Shown here piece by piece: positions 9,194 to 20,399 of a stretch of DNA of 21,396 bases. Source of the DNA: Sordaria brevicollis (lineage: Eukaryota; Ascomycota; Sordariomycetes; Sordariales; Sordariaceae); the NCBI GenBank assembly GCA_033439795.1, contig JAUTDP010000024.1:1-21396 (forward strand), written 5' to 3'. The number at the start of each line of letters is the position of its first letter. Within the stretch, counting starts at the first letter, position 1. A program made the translations under genes and the position numbers. The notes under the pieces were generated by a model. That model saw only the letters and a program-made list of their open reading frames with translations, had not been told where the DNA came from and did not search any database.

Positions 9194-10163
9194 TTACTCG
9201 TTGATCTTGGCAAGGATCCTGTTGTGTTGAAGAACGCCATGTCAGTAACCGTGTCGTTCAATATGTTTTTGCATAGACCGGCCAGAGCAGGTTGACCCTC
9301 CGATCGAGACAGAGAAGATCGGTAGATGTGGTGTGGTGAAATGGTGTAACTTACTCGCTGTCGCGGAAGAGAGTGTACTCCTCCTCGCCGACCTTGACGG
9401 GGAACCGCCGTACTGTTGTTAAGAAAGACTCGCATTAGCATTCATCATGCTTTCATCCCATCTTCCTCTTCTCACAATCCCCCTTCATATAAAAGCCTAT
9501 GCATGCATGCAGGCAAATGCAATCCAGGTGGTAGAGAACAGATAGCATAACTCCAATCTGTAACCGCCCATCTGCTCTTGCTCTGCTGCACGTCGGCATT
9601 GTTATGTATCCGTAATGTGGTGGCACTCTGAACACGTACCTGGGGGATGAGGACGCGGTCGCCAGCGTTGACGCCCATGGGAGACGCTTGCCGTCCTTGT
9701 CGAGGCACCGGGGCCAACGGCGAGGACCTTGGCCTCGTTGAGCTCCTTGACGGAGGACTCGGGGAGGAAGATGCCGGAGGCAGTCTTGGCCTCGGCCTTG
9801 ATGCGCTGGACGAGGACGCGGTCAAGGAGGGGGACGAGGGACTTGATGGAGCGGACGGAGGTGGCCTGTGGGTGGCGAGAACAATAAACATGTTAGTCAC
9901 TGTTTTGGATATATAGTAGTTGGCATATTGTAATGTTTCGAAGCCAATTGCAACTTTGTCGTGGTGCTTGCCGCCGAGTTGTTCGGTTGTGCCATGCTAT
10001 GTGCCAGCCACCGGTCATACAACAACGCAATTGCAAAGCTTCCCGATAGCTACGCAATGCTTGCCGCAGTATGTATGTAGCTCTCTTTTCATGGCGCTTC
10101 CTTGTCCCGGCGGCAGAGTCGCAATTGAATTGTCTTGAACGGTGGGAGTGATTTGCTCACCAT
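9194..10163 (-). CDS. hsp10: Mitochondrial chaperonin cofactor Hsp10 (GroES family), frame broken by three one-base shortfalls
   Basis: Hsp10 caps the Hsp60 folding chamber in the mitochondrial matrix. Exons on the minus strand are 10163-10161 (ATG alone), 9865-9640, 9412-9355 and 9218-9194; all introns have GT..AG ends. The intended product is 104 residues, the usual length. It begins MATSVRSIKSLVPLLDRV, carries the mobile-loop segment ASGIFLPE that binds Hsp60, and ends DSEILAKINE. The frame fails at three places, each one C short of the conserved protein (read as G runs on the plus strand): GG at 9704-9705 (Ala-Leu-Asp), GGG at 9679-9681 (Leu-Pro-Met) and GGGG at 9399-9402 (Ser-Pro-Val). 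Together they restore frame by exon 4. Everything else, including the splice sites, is intact, so sequencing undercalls are more likely than a true pseudogene. Confidence 0.93.
9219..9354 (-). other. hsp10 intron 3
   Basis: Donor GTAAGT splits the Glu codon of DSE (GA/G). Acceptor ACAACAG precedes a 25-nt final exon encoding ILAKINE and TAA. The intron is 136 nt. Confidence 0.88.
9413..9639 (-). other. hsp10 intron 2
   Basis: Donor GTACGT follows the codons for IPQ. Acceptor AACAACAG precedes TACGGCGG (Tyr-Gly-Gly). The intron is 227 nt. Confidence 0.88.
9866..10160 (-). other. hsp10 intron 1, directly after the start codon
   Basis: The donor GTGAGC follows the ATG with no coding base between. 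The acceptor CCCACAG lies before GCCACCTCC (Ala-Thr-Ser). At 295 nt it is long for this organism; a regulatory role is possible but not shown. Confidence 0.85.
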
Positions 10164-10465
10164 TTTGACTGATTTGAACGGTGAGCGACGACGACGACGA
10201 GGGGAATCGACTAGCGAGCTTGAGCGTGAGGAAAGACGAGTACGGCGGAACTGAGGATCGGGAGACTGAGAGGGGAGAGAGCTTCGGTATTTAGGCCGGG
10301 GCGATCGCGACTTTTGATGACCCTTGTACGAGCTTCGATACGCATCTAGAAGATGCCGCTCCATTTTTTAATGGGCCCGGACTTGCTGTTTATCCCTGCC
10401 GACTTCGGTACGTCACCGGCAATCCCGCCAAAACGGGCAGTCTGCCTTCTTCTGATTGGCTGAGA
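10164..10465 (-). promoter_or_regulatory. Probable hsp10 promoter and leader
   Basis: Read on the minus strand, a CCAAT box (10455-10459) lies about 290 bp before the ATG. A TAAATA element (about 10288-10293) follows nearer the gene, then a CT-rich tract (about 10264-10282) of the type that marks fungal transcription starts. ATCTAGAA at 10344-10351 differs by one base from the heat-shock element core TTCnnGAA, which would suit a heat-induced chaperonin. These assignments come from motif and position only. Confidence 0.45.
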
Positions 10466-10584
10466 GAAGCTGGGGTAATACGGCCGGCTTGGCCGGGGAA
10501 CGGTGGATCGTCCTGCGAAGCGGCTCCGTCCGTTGCTCCGGTCACCGTGACAGAGCACACGTCGACACGCATAAAGGTCTCCTC

Positions 10585-10595
10585 TACCTATATAA
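10585..10595 (+). promoter_or_regulatory. TATA-like element pointing away from hsp10
   Basis: CTATATAAGGGG is a good TATA box on the plus strand. It is followed by a pyrimidine-rich stretch and an ATG at 10638. The frame there has only 60 codons and no recognisable features. A divergent noncoding transcript or short-peptide gene is possible; I do not call a gene. Confidence 0.3.
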
Positions 10596-10599
10596 GGGG

Positions 10600-11255
10600 T
10601 AACCTTGACTCCCCATCTTCCATCTCTACTTTAACGGATGAAAAGATTGTCAACATCATCACCATCACATGTTCACCGTTGGCCATCTGTCTGTCTAACT
10701 TTTATCTTCTTTTATCGATTGATTATTAACTGCACTCTTTCTAAATACAAGGCGAGCGACCTTTACACACTCAACATTGTTCAATGCCCCATCCCGTCTT
10801 CCAAAATATGTCTGGCCTAAGTCGTACCAACCTTCTATCCTTACCAACCGAAGGAGGAGCAGAAGAAGAAACGATGAGAACGCTGTATGCCTGGTTTAAT
10901 CCGGCCCCCTCTTCTTCCTTATACTAAAGCTCTTTATTTGCGTGTGGACAACCAAACCCAATCCAAGCGCGCGCTCTTCTCTTCCCAATTCCCAATAACG
11001 CCCAAGAAAATGACGACAAAAAGCGCTGCCTCACAAGGTGACAGACACCGACTGAGGGGAACAATGGTAACAATGCCCATATACTACACTAATAACGTAT
11101 GTCCGGTTCTTTATCCGATAATAAGCCCCAAAAGTACACTCCACAAAGTTTCCCTTTCAGAATCTCGTCCTTCTACCCCAAGTGCTGGCGGCGGCATCCT
11201 GCACCCCTAAGAAGCTATCCTGTATTTGATATGTTTTCTGGCGAAGACTCTGCCT
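10600..11255. other. Intergenic, no gene recognised
   Basis: The stretch is pyrimidine-rich on the plus strand and lies between the hsp10 upstream region and the kinase stop codon. Its right part is probably the 3' untranslated region of the minus-strand kinase gene. No RNA gene or protein family is apparent. Confidence 0.5.
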
Positions 11256-13241
11256 CTAGCGTTTAGCCTTGTCGTCCTTGGTACCTGCAGGCGCTGATGG
11301 GGGTTCGAGAATATGTGTGTGGTCATCCGCGTGAGCCACGTTGCCGGGACCGATTTGTCGGCAGATGACGGTGTTCGCCACCCAGGGATCGTCAAGAATC
11401 TCCGTCATCTTGGCTCGTGTCTTGGGATCGAGATCGAGCATTCTGCCGATGACGTGCCTGCTTTCCCTAGGGAGAAGCCTGAGGATTCTCCAGGGACCGC
11501 GGATAACCTCCTTCTTCTCTCCAGTGCTACCGGCTTCTCCTGGTATGCTGGCTGTAGACGCGCTTGTGATCGGGCGCCTTCTTGTCGTCATGAGCCTTGT
11601 CGATCTTGTCGCTGCTTCCCCTGATGCTCTGGGGATCGTAGTCTCTATACGGAATATCGCTCAGTGCCGACATGGAAGCTGATGGTGGAAGCAACAGCTT
11701 CTTGGGGTCGTGTCCGAACGAAGGTTCCGCAGCAAATAGCTTGAACGAGTTGTCGGTCAACCGAGGAACCTTCCATGGGAAGCGGCGGAGGGTCATGCAG
11801 CAGTAAATGATGGCCAAGGACCAGATATCGACGGCCTCGGGGTCGTATTTCTTCTCGTCGTACACCTCGGGGGCGAGATACGGGTCGGATCCAACAATGC
11901 CTGGTAATCGGTTAGTTTCTTTCCACCTGCGTCTCAGCCAAGACTTGACTCACCTGAGGCATGAACAATGCTCGTCTCGAAGGGATACCGGAAAACATGA
12001 GCACTACCAAAATCGATAATCTTCATAATGCCATGTTCGCTGACCACCACGTTGTCGAGCTTCAGATCTCGATGCGCGAGACCCATGCTGTGAAGGTATG
12101 TGACACCGCTCAAAATCTGAAGGAAGCAGCAGCTGACCTCCTCTCGAGACATCTTCCCTGTCATGACGATAGCGAACAGGTCGTATGGAGCGTATTCCAT
12201 CACCTCATACCACTTGCCCTTCTCCTGGACAATGTCCAAAGTCTCGATGATGTTGCCGTGGTGCAACGAAGAGCCCATACAATACTCGGCGGTAAGTTTC
12301 TTGACGTATTCGCGCTCAGTTTCGTACGAGTGCCGAGGACGGAACTCCTTGACGGCAAATACCACGCCGTCTTCGCTGCGCTTCATCAATCTGACCGATC
12401 CTCCTGCTCCAGCACCCAAGACCTTGCCAAGTTTGCCGTATTTTGATGAGAGACCATGATCGTCGCCGAACGGAATCTGAGCGGGCTTGACTACTGGTGT
12501 CTTGGGAGTAGACCGTACAGAAGCAGCAGGAGATGCCGGTCTTTTGCTCTTGTGGGGTCCCAACTTGAAGAACCTCTTGAGATCGGCCATCGAGCTGTTC
12601 CTGCTGTGAATCGAAGCCTCGTCGTCGTTATCATGGCGATCCTTCTTGGAACGTTTGTCACTTTTCGAAACCAGGCTCAGAGAGGAAGAGTTCTTTTTCC
12701 TGGAGAAGATGAAGCGGGGCTCGATGCCCTTTTGCGCAGGTCGTTTGCTTGCCGAGTAGGGATCATTGACATCTCCGGGAGGTGGTAGTTGGCGGGTATA
12801 GAACTGGGATGCGGCCATCGCTCGGGAAGGGCTGGATTCTCGGGACGCAGGCTGAGATCTGCTGGGAGAACTGCTACCGGATCCAACGGAAAATAACCCT
12901 CTGCGGTGTTCCCCGATAGTGATCTGAGGACGTTCTCGGGCATCTATCGAAGTCGGCCTGGAAGAGCTCTGCAGCTGCTCGTCGGGCGAAGGTAGCTGAA
13001 CATGGCGGAGAGAGGTAGGTGATGTCGGCTCGTGGGAAGAATCCTGAGGAGTGATGAGGTTGGCACTCCGTCTTTCCTGTGTCACGGCGCCCTCGCGGCG
13101 AAGTTCTCGATCGACATTGTCGGTTCCAGCCGGTGTGAGAGGAGGTGTATGCATTTCGTGGCCCCTGATGTGCGAGTAAGAAGCGGTGAGTTGCGACCTG
13201 CCGAGCTCCGTGTATGTTCGCGACTGGGAGCTCTCATTCAT
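11256..13241 (-). CDS. HAL4/SAT4-type serine/threonine protein kinase, with a 3'-end frameshift
   Basis: HAL kinases of yeast regulate plasma-membrane potassium and nutrient transporters; I infer a similar role. Exon 1 is 13241-11954, the 53-nt intron is 11901-11953 (GTGAGT, CTAACC, ACCAG), and exon 2 is 11900-11256. Residues 1-260 are Ser/Pro-rich and probably disordered. The kinase domain starts at about 268 with the loop [10 protein letters not shown], then K298 (FAVKEF), E319, HRDLKLDN (D392), DFG (D410) and YLAPEV in exon 2. The C-terminal [14 protein letters not shown] and DPWV segments fit subdomain XI. The frame changes at about 11536-11560: the first frame would stop at 11527, while the true C-terminus continues in another. 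Two missing C bases at ACCAGG (11539-11544) would explain it. The chosen start is the first ATG after a strong 3' splice site; upstream in-frame starts are possible. Confidence 0.9.
11901..11953 (-). other. Kinase gene intron
   Basis: Donor GTGAGT, branch CTAACC and acceptor ACCAG. It splits a Gly codon between the DFG and APE motifs. Confidence 0.9.
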
Positions 13242-13257
13242 CTTCGTGGGAAGGTGT

Positions 13258-13997
13258 CTGGAGACAGAAAGTGTTAGTCCTCGCCCAAGGGGTAAAGACG
13301 CAAATGCAAAGAATGGTGAGTACAAGAAGTATGCATGGAGTGCAATCAGACAAGAGACATGGCAAAAGCCCAGCAAAAGCCACCGAGCTGAGCTTGGTCG
13401 CACAAGCCCCCGGAAGCGACGGACCAACCGCAAAAGCAAAACTTGGGAGGTGAACAAGAAAGGAAGTAACATATGCGTAGCCCCCCACGTGAAATTGGGA
13501 TGGACTTACCTTGAAGCGGGAAGCGAGAATGCCTCGTACTGGAAAAGACCTATCCTTCGCTCCTGCAACGGACAGGCCTTTAACCTCTCGGTGATATCAC
13601 GAAGCTGTCGGGAGTGACCTCGCCCGGTTCGCCGAGGTTGACATCTGGTGCAATGGTTGGTGTCGATGTGGTGCCCTCGGGGTGATCTCTTCGACAGTTG
13701 ACTTAAAGCGGACAGCAGGCTCGGTCTTGGATGTTCATCGGAAGTGGTGACTTGGACGATTGCGGCTCGACTGCTGTTGGAGGATACTAAAATTAGCGAA
13801 TTGCTTCAATTCCATGTTTGCTTGCCCTCTGATCCCCGAGCCATTGACGTAGTAGGGATTAGAAATTGAGGGTAGCCGTGTCGTGATCTTTTTCGGCTGT
13901 TTCCTTTCCCATTTCCTTCCTCCCTTTCTTCTTTCTCTTACCTTGAAGCTGTCCGTCCCGGTTGACGCTGTTCTGACTCTTGCTCAGCGGTCGCCAT
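13258..13997 (-). other. Upstream intron and alternative first exons of the kinase gene
   Basis: On the minus strand an ideal acceptor (ACTAACA, then TTTCTGTCTCCAG, ending at 13258) lies 17 bp before the kinase ATG. Two matching donors exist, both reading CTTCAAG/GTAAG: one at 13509 and one at 13941. The distal exon (13997-13942) starts with ATGGCGACCGCTGAG and encodes about 18 residues. Joined to 13257, it reads in frame into the kinase and would add 24 residues. Whichever donor is used, the phase stays the same. The proximal route would give an untranslated leader or a further upstream start. Confidence 0.55.
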
Positions 13998-13999
13998 CT

Positions 14000-15703
14000 T
14001 TTTTTGGTGTGGTGGTGCTTTTGATCTGTTGGGATGAATTTGCACCCGTCTCCGCAAACTAATGAACTTGATAAAAATCCTGGCAGGAAGGCAGAGTAAA
14101 CGACTGGTATCTGGCCCGCCCTGGTGACGCGGAGATAATAAAAAAAAGATGGGATAAAAAAAGACCGTGTGATGCAAGATGCAAGGGCCAGACAGGTGAC
14201 AGAACGACAGTTGGAGAGATGCAAGACAAGACCAGACCAAGCAGAAGAGATGCAGCAGGCGGATGGACGGGAACTTTGTCAAAGTGGAAATGGAAGCAAG
14301 GGAAAAAAGCAAATGGAACAGCGGGAGGAGAAAAGAGAGTCGGGGCCAAGTACTAGATGACGGCGATCTAAACTGCAAAAGCCTGGTCCTGGACCTGCTA
14401 GTCACTAGTACGATTGAATAAAATGGGGCCCTTTCCACTTTCCACTTTCCACCGTGACTTTTTCAACTTGTGACTTGACTCTCTTCTCTTGGGTCTTGAC
14501 GATGTTCCTTGTCGATGCTGTGTGCCTAGGCTTTTTTGTCCTGAAAAGAAGCGGGTTCGGCGAACAAGTAAAAAAGTGTAAAAGAGATGCCGCTCTGTTG
14601 CGTCGTGGTGGGGCTGAACTACATGACAGGTACAGGAGACGTTGGCTGCAGCCGGCGGGAGGCACGGGTACCCTGGATGGACCAGTGAGACACTGCACTT
14701 GAGACTTGCACTTGGTTAGGTTGCGAGGAACTCGCTGAGAGCACCTGTTGAATCTCCAGCTGATTGTGAGAGCAGTGCACTTTTGGGACCTGAAATCGGG
14801 CCAAGCCGGCTTCCTTGAATGATTCGAATTTCAGATGGATCCGCAAATCAGTCACCAGTCACCAGTCACAGATGGAGACTGAACTCCTCCCGTCATTGCA
14901 AGTCCTCACAGGGCGAGCAGCGGTCTCAAAGTCAAACAGTTTGTGAACGTGATGACGGGCACCTCAATATCTGGACATGTCATTCCTAAAAAGGGCGCAA
15001 AAGGAGTAACAACGGTCTTGGAATCTCGGTCTTTGTCATACACCACTGGAAGGCACACCTCAACCGGGAGCGGTCGGCAACGTGGGGTCCCTAAGCCTGT
15101 CCTTGGTGTCCCTTGGCCTTGGGGTGTCCATAGAGGTACACGCATCCTTTTCTTGTCCGACTTCCTTTTCCAGCATTTCGTTGGAGACAATGGGAGATGC
15201 CGAGCAATTGCAGCGCCTCATCTCCCCCCTCTCAAACTGGACACTGTCAGTTCTACATAGAGGTACTGTAGGTACCAATTGCATTGACGCGGGGGGTTGT
15301 TCCTGCCAGGACATCCATCCCATCTCCACCGCCCGATGTTATTCCTCAAACAATATCTGGAACTGAAAGGTTCACCCAATGACTCAAGAAAACACATCAG
15401 CCGAAGATGCCTTGAGCCCTTGGCTGTCATCCTCCCTTTTGCCCTGTGTTTCAACTGGACAGCAAAAGATTCAGGTACCTGGATGCTCGCAGCAGCCCAT
15501 CGTCCCGACCGCCGACAGGAGCGGGCTTAGAGAGCCGCCGTGTCCGAAAGGACCGAGACGGATAAGCAACAACAGGCCACCGAAAAGACATCTGGACTGT
15601 CATGGTGGTCAGCTTTTGTCACCAGTGACTACATATCCTGATGTCACCCAACCTTTTCCCACGACGGTCTCGGATGTCATTGACTACTGGCAAGCGGCTA
15701 TGC
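14000..15703. other. Intergenic, no gene recognised
   Basis: This is the upstream region of the kinase plus sequence of unknown role. It has short tandem words such as CCACTTT at about 14436-14451 and AGTCACC at about 14851-14868. No conserved protein or RNA gene was seen. Confidence 0.5.
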
Positions 15704-15708
15704 TCAAC
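15704..15708 (+). repeat. Target-site duplication TCAAC, left copy
   Basis: TCAAC directly precedes the 5' LTR and recurs directly after the 3' LTR at 21332-21336. Five bases is the usual duplication size for Ty1/copia integrases. Confidence 0.9.
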
Positions 15709-15898
15709 TGTCAGATTAGAGGGTAGACTCGACCAGTAGAAACAGGCTTACGTAAGGCGCCCCAGCCACCAGATTCTGGCTGCAGACCTTCCTAATAGTC
15801 TGGGCACCCCTAACTCGGGTTCTACAGAACTCTTCTAAATACACATATTAATTTTTTAACCCTCAATTACAATATCCACTTTGCTATGCAATTTAATA
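15709..15898 (+). repeat. 5' LTR, 190 bp
   Basis: It starts TGTCAGATTAGAGGG. It aligns without gaps to 21142-21331 with 16 differences, all transitions. Its outer left part keeps G/C bases; its inner right end is mutated (it ends AATTTAATA where the 3' copy has AATCTAACA). Confidence 0.93.
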
Positions 15899-18169
15899 AT
15901 TAATAATTTAATTTACAATCTCCGCGCTACGAAAACTTCAATTACACTAATTACAACTATTATCACTATTATTACCGTAACCTACTACGTTATTAACTAT
16001 ATCCCAGTTAATTAATAAAGAAATCGTTACTAAATAAATCTACCTAAATTCTATAAATAAATTCAAAGAATAAAGCGACGAATTTATAGCCTAGGCCAAA
16101 ATCCTAAACTTTACTAATTATATACTAAGGGTATAACCAATTCCCTTTAAACCTATAAAGCCAACTATTATAAATTACACTATTAAATCGTCCGCCTATT
16201 ATTATATTAAAAAAATTAAAGAAGCCTTCAACGATTTTAAAAATAGTATTTTTATTACGCTAATCCTTCTTTATAGCGCCGATAATATCCCTATAAGCGT
16301 AAAATTCACCGAAAAATCCTTAAAAGAATAAATTAACGACGTTATTGCCAAATTCACTAATTTTATTATCGTAGGGCTATAAAAATATAATTATAATATT
16401 AATATATTTAATTACCGGTTTAAAAAATACGAAACCTTTTCGAAGTACCGCGTTATATTTATTAAATAAATACGTAAAACCGTTTATTAAAATTATAAAT
16501 CCAATTACCTCCGGAATAACGAAAATTTCCCTTAATAATACTCTACCCTCGCTAAAAAGCTATAATACCGTCCTAAATAAACCCTTATTGATACCCGTAA
16601 GGCCTACCGCGATTATATTAATAAACCCCTTATAATAAAGCCTAAAATAGGAATAATTAAATAAATCGACGGTTAAAAAACTATTATAATTAAAGCCCAA
16701 TTCTATATAATTTTTAAATCTTTATTAATTACCGCCTAATTTTATAATTTTATTAAATATTTACGCCCTATTCGACCGGGTTAGGCCTTTAACGCCTCGT
16801 ATTAATACCGCTTATAAATCGTTAATAATATTCTTAATTTCTATATTTTATCCGGGGATTTTTATATTAAAGGCTTTAATAATAAAATACTTATAATTAT
16901 ATAAATTAAATTTAACTGTAGAAATATTCGCGGGGCGTCCTTTAAAATTAAAAGTAATACCCTTAATAAATTAAAAGATATTAATATTAAAATAAAAATA
17001 TTTAATTTAATAAACCTTAACGCAATTAATATAAAAAGAAATATATAACGTAAATTAAAAACTCTAAATAAAACGGAAATTTATTATCGTTATTTCGTTA
17101 TAAAATTTACGAAGAGGGTACGTATATTATTAAACACTATTAATATCTCTTTCTTAATAAGGCCTTAAACCTTTATTAGAAGTTTAACCTTAAAATATAA
17201 ATTCGGGTAATTAAAAATTTTAATAACAATTTAAAATTTAAAAAAGAAATCGAAATTTAAAAAAGGGAAATAATTAAGTAATTAATAAATCCTATCCTTA
17301 ATATTAATAACCAATTTTAAAGTAATTAACTCTCTAATAAAAATACTATTATAAACTTTATTCCTATCCTTATTTAAATTTATAAAACCGCTATAATATA
17401 AATAATATTTTAAACGGGAAAAGGAAATTTTAATACTTACCCGTTTAAAAACTACGCTTTTTTTTAATTTTAATAATTCTTTATATATATTTAATAAAAT
17501 TATATATTTCCTCAATTTCTGTTACGTACCCTATAATAATAATTTATAAATTAAAAATTTACGTATTATAATCCAAAGTTATAAAGAGGTTAATTTTATT
17601 ATTAATAGAGAAAATAGGTTTAAAAAACTATATTTCTACGATATAACCTTCTATTCTAATTTTATAATTAATTTTATCTCTTTATATTTATTACGTAAGT
17701 AAAATTTCTTTTAAGACTATAAACTATTTAATAATTACCTTTATAATATAAACCAATTATTCTTTTATTATTTTAAAATTTATTACCGCTAAACTCTATT
17801 TAAAGAATTTCCCTATTTACTCACTCGGGCGAATTTCTATACCCGTAAAAATATAATTAATTCCTATATAAATTATAAATATTATTATAAAAACCTTTTT
17901 ATTTAATATTTTAAATTAAAGTACCCTAATCCTTAAATACTATTTTATTTCTATAACGTATTAGGAATTAAAATCCTATTTAAAAATAAGAAAAAGGAAA
18001 ACGAAGAAAACCCTAAAACTAAATAATATAATACCTATACTTAAATAAAAATTAAGTAATAAATTAAATAAAAATTTAAAAATAGAGGGTATAAGGCTAG
18101 AAAACGTTTCGCTATAAACTTTCTCGATTATAAAAAAAATTACCGAAGTTATATTAATATTATATTTAT

Positions 18170-18800
18170 TATTTATAAATTTATTAAATATATTTAAGAA
18201 TATTTCTTTTACGACCGATTCGCTACTATAATCGTAATTTATTTAAATAACTTCTTTACTCTTTTTAAAATATAATTTAATATTATAATATAAATACTAA
18301 AATATAATAACGAAATTACGAAATTATAATTATTCCTAAACCTATTAACGTAACGTAATATAATTATAGAGCCCTCTACCCTATATACCTAAATATAAAA
18401 TAGAAGTATAAAGCGTTCGGGAAATATAATTAAAAATAAAACGCGTATTATAAATTTAAATATTTATTTTCCTAAGGATTTTTAATTAGAAATCGTTTTT
18501 ATAATAATATATCTCAATAATCGGTCCCCTAAATACTTTTACGATTAAAAATCTCCCTATAAAAAATTCTATATAATTATTATTAGGAAAATTAATAGTA
18601 ATAACGACGAAATTACCCCCTATAAACCTAATATCTCCTACCTTCGAATTTATAGCTATAAAATATTCGTAATAATTATTACTGCTAAAAATAAATAAAA
18701 TAAACTTTAAAAAATAAACCCTAAAGCGTAAATTAAATATTTAATTAATTATACCTTTATAATTATTTACTGAATTTAAAACCCTATTACTAATGAAATT
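18170..18800 (+). pseudogene. Remnant of copia integrase
   Basis: One frame reads IEPSTLYT (18366-18389), then two stops, then NRSIKRSG (18399-18422). This matches the conserved copia integrase segment around the catalytic Glu. The catalytic position is now Lys (AAG, 18411-18413), as expected from G to A. The downstream segment with NRSPK and KSPY also fits the family. Confidence 0.8.
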
Positions 18801-19749
18801 ATTAATACCCGTAACGTTATTTTTAATAAACGTACCCTCTTTACTAGTAAGGTAAAAAAGGAAGCCGAATCCCTAAAATTTACTTTAAAAGAATTTACCG
18901 CCTTATTAAAAAAGTATATTATTAAAGAATAATTATTAAATAATTAATTTCCCTTCGATTTTATAATTAATTGTACCGATATAAAAAATATAAATATTTA
19001 CGACTTTTTAAATTCTCTTTCTTTTAACCTAATTTAAAAAAGGGAAATAATAATTACTAAGGAAATATAAGCCGAAAAAGTAATTATTAAGGAAGTAAAA
19101 ACTAGTATACCGCTTCTAAACCCCTTTAATAAAATTATAAACCCAAAGGAAGACCGAATAGCTATCAATTATTTCGTTAATTATAATTATCTAATACTAT
19201 TAAATATACTATTATTAACTTCTTTTTTTATAAAGGTATTTACTATAAATTGTACTAAGTACGCTAAAAAGGAATTATTAAAAAGTTTCGAACCCTAGAA
19301 GGTAATATTTAATACCGGACGTTTTTATTAACTTATAACTATAATATATAAGAAGAAAATTACTAAAATAAAATTGTAACGTTCTATATATAAAGAAAAA
19401 ATAATTACTAAAAATATAATTAAATCCCTAATTGCTATTAATAAATTTTAAAACCTCTATTATTATTAATTACCGCTAATACCTTACAATTATAAAAACC
19501 TCGATAAACATCCCTTAAGCGACCTCTTTAAGCAAGCCGAGCAAATTCACTTCGAGAGCTATAAATAAATAAAAACCTAAATAGAAATAAACCGCAACGA
19601 GCCTAAAATTAAAAGTAAACAAATCCTCAATTATATATAAATATATATTTATAAATACTTTAAAAATAATTACTTTAATAAAATTAAAACTCGTTTAATT
19701 ATACGTAAAAATTAATAAATAAAAATTATAAAATAAAAAACCTATACCT

Positions 19750-20250
19750 CTACCCTAGTAAAAAAGTCCTTCCGTACCCTTATAATTATAACCTTACGCT
19801 TCAACCTTAAATTCATTTAATAGGATACAATTAACGCCTTCGTAAATATAATAATAAACGAAGAAATCTATATATATATACCGCTAAATTATTATATTTA
19901 AAGGAAGGTATTTAAAATCCTTAAAATATTATATAATTTTCGTCATTCCCTACTACTATAATAATAAAAGTTTATAAAGATATTTAAAGCCCTAAGGTTC
20001 TATATAATCCCTAAAAATCCCTATATTTTAATTAATAATAATATTTTAATCTTCTATTACGTTAATAATATTATCTTTTATTATTACCCTATTAAGGAGG
20101 AAATTACCCGGCAATATATAAAAATTCTATAATCCCGGTATAATCTAATTAAAAGAAAAGAATTATAATAATTCTTAAATATTAAAATAATCCGTAATCG
20201 TAAAGCTTATAAAATTTAATTATCCTAATAATTATACCTTTAAAAGATTT
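19750..20250 (+). pseudogene. Remnant of copia reverse transcriptase
   Basis: A segment around 19824-19850 reads DTINAFV, equivalent to the copia motif with the first catalytic Asp, preceded by two stops. At 20058-20069 the YVDD box reads YVNN (TAC GTT AAT AAT), which would abolish catalysis and is explained by two G-to-A changes. Confidence 0.82.
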
Positions 20251-20399
20251 ATAAATTCATTAATAATAAACGTACTACCTAAATCCTAATAAATAATATC
20301 GAATTAATACCCTACGATTATAAAACTACTAACCAATCTATCTATCGATACTAAATTAAAATCGGGTCTATATTTTACGCCGCTATTATTACTAAATTA

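Noticed and set aside
13620..13720. Minus-strand open segment reading TIAPDVNLGEPGEVTPDS, upstream of the kinase
   Set aside because: It has a protein-like look but no start codon, and it ends in a stop before the 13509 donor. It cannot join the kinase frame and is more likely leader sequence.
15899..15925. tRNA primer-binding site after the 5' LTR
   Set aside because: The expected position is occupied by an A/T-only sequence with no match I can recognise to a tRNA 3' end. It is probably erased by mutation.
17282..17515. 77-codon minus-strand frame inside the retrotransposon
   Set aside because: It is a chance open frame in A/T-saturated DNA and lies antisense to the copia polyprotein remnants.
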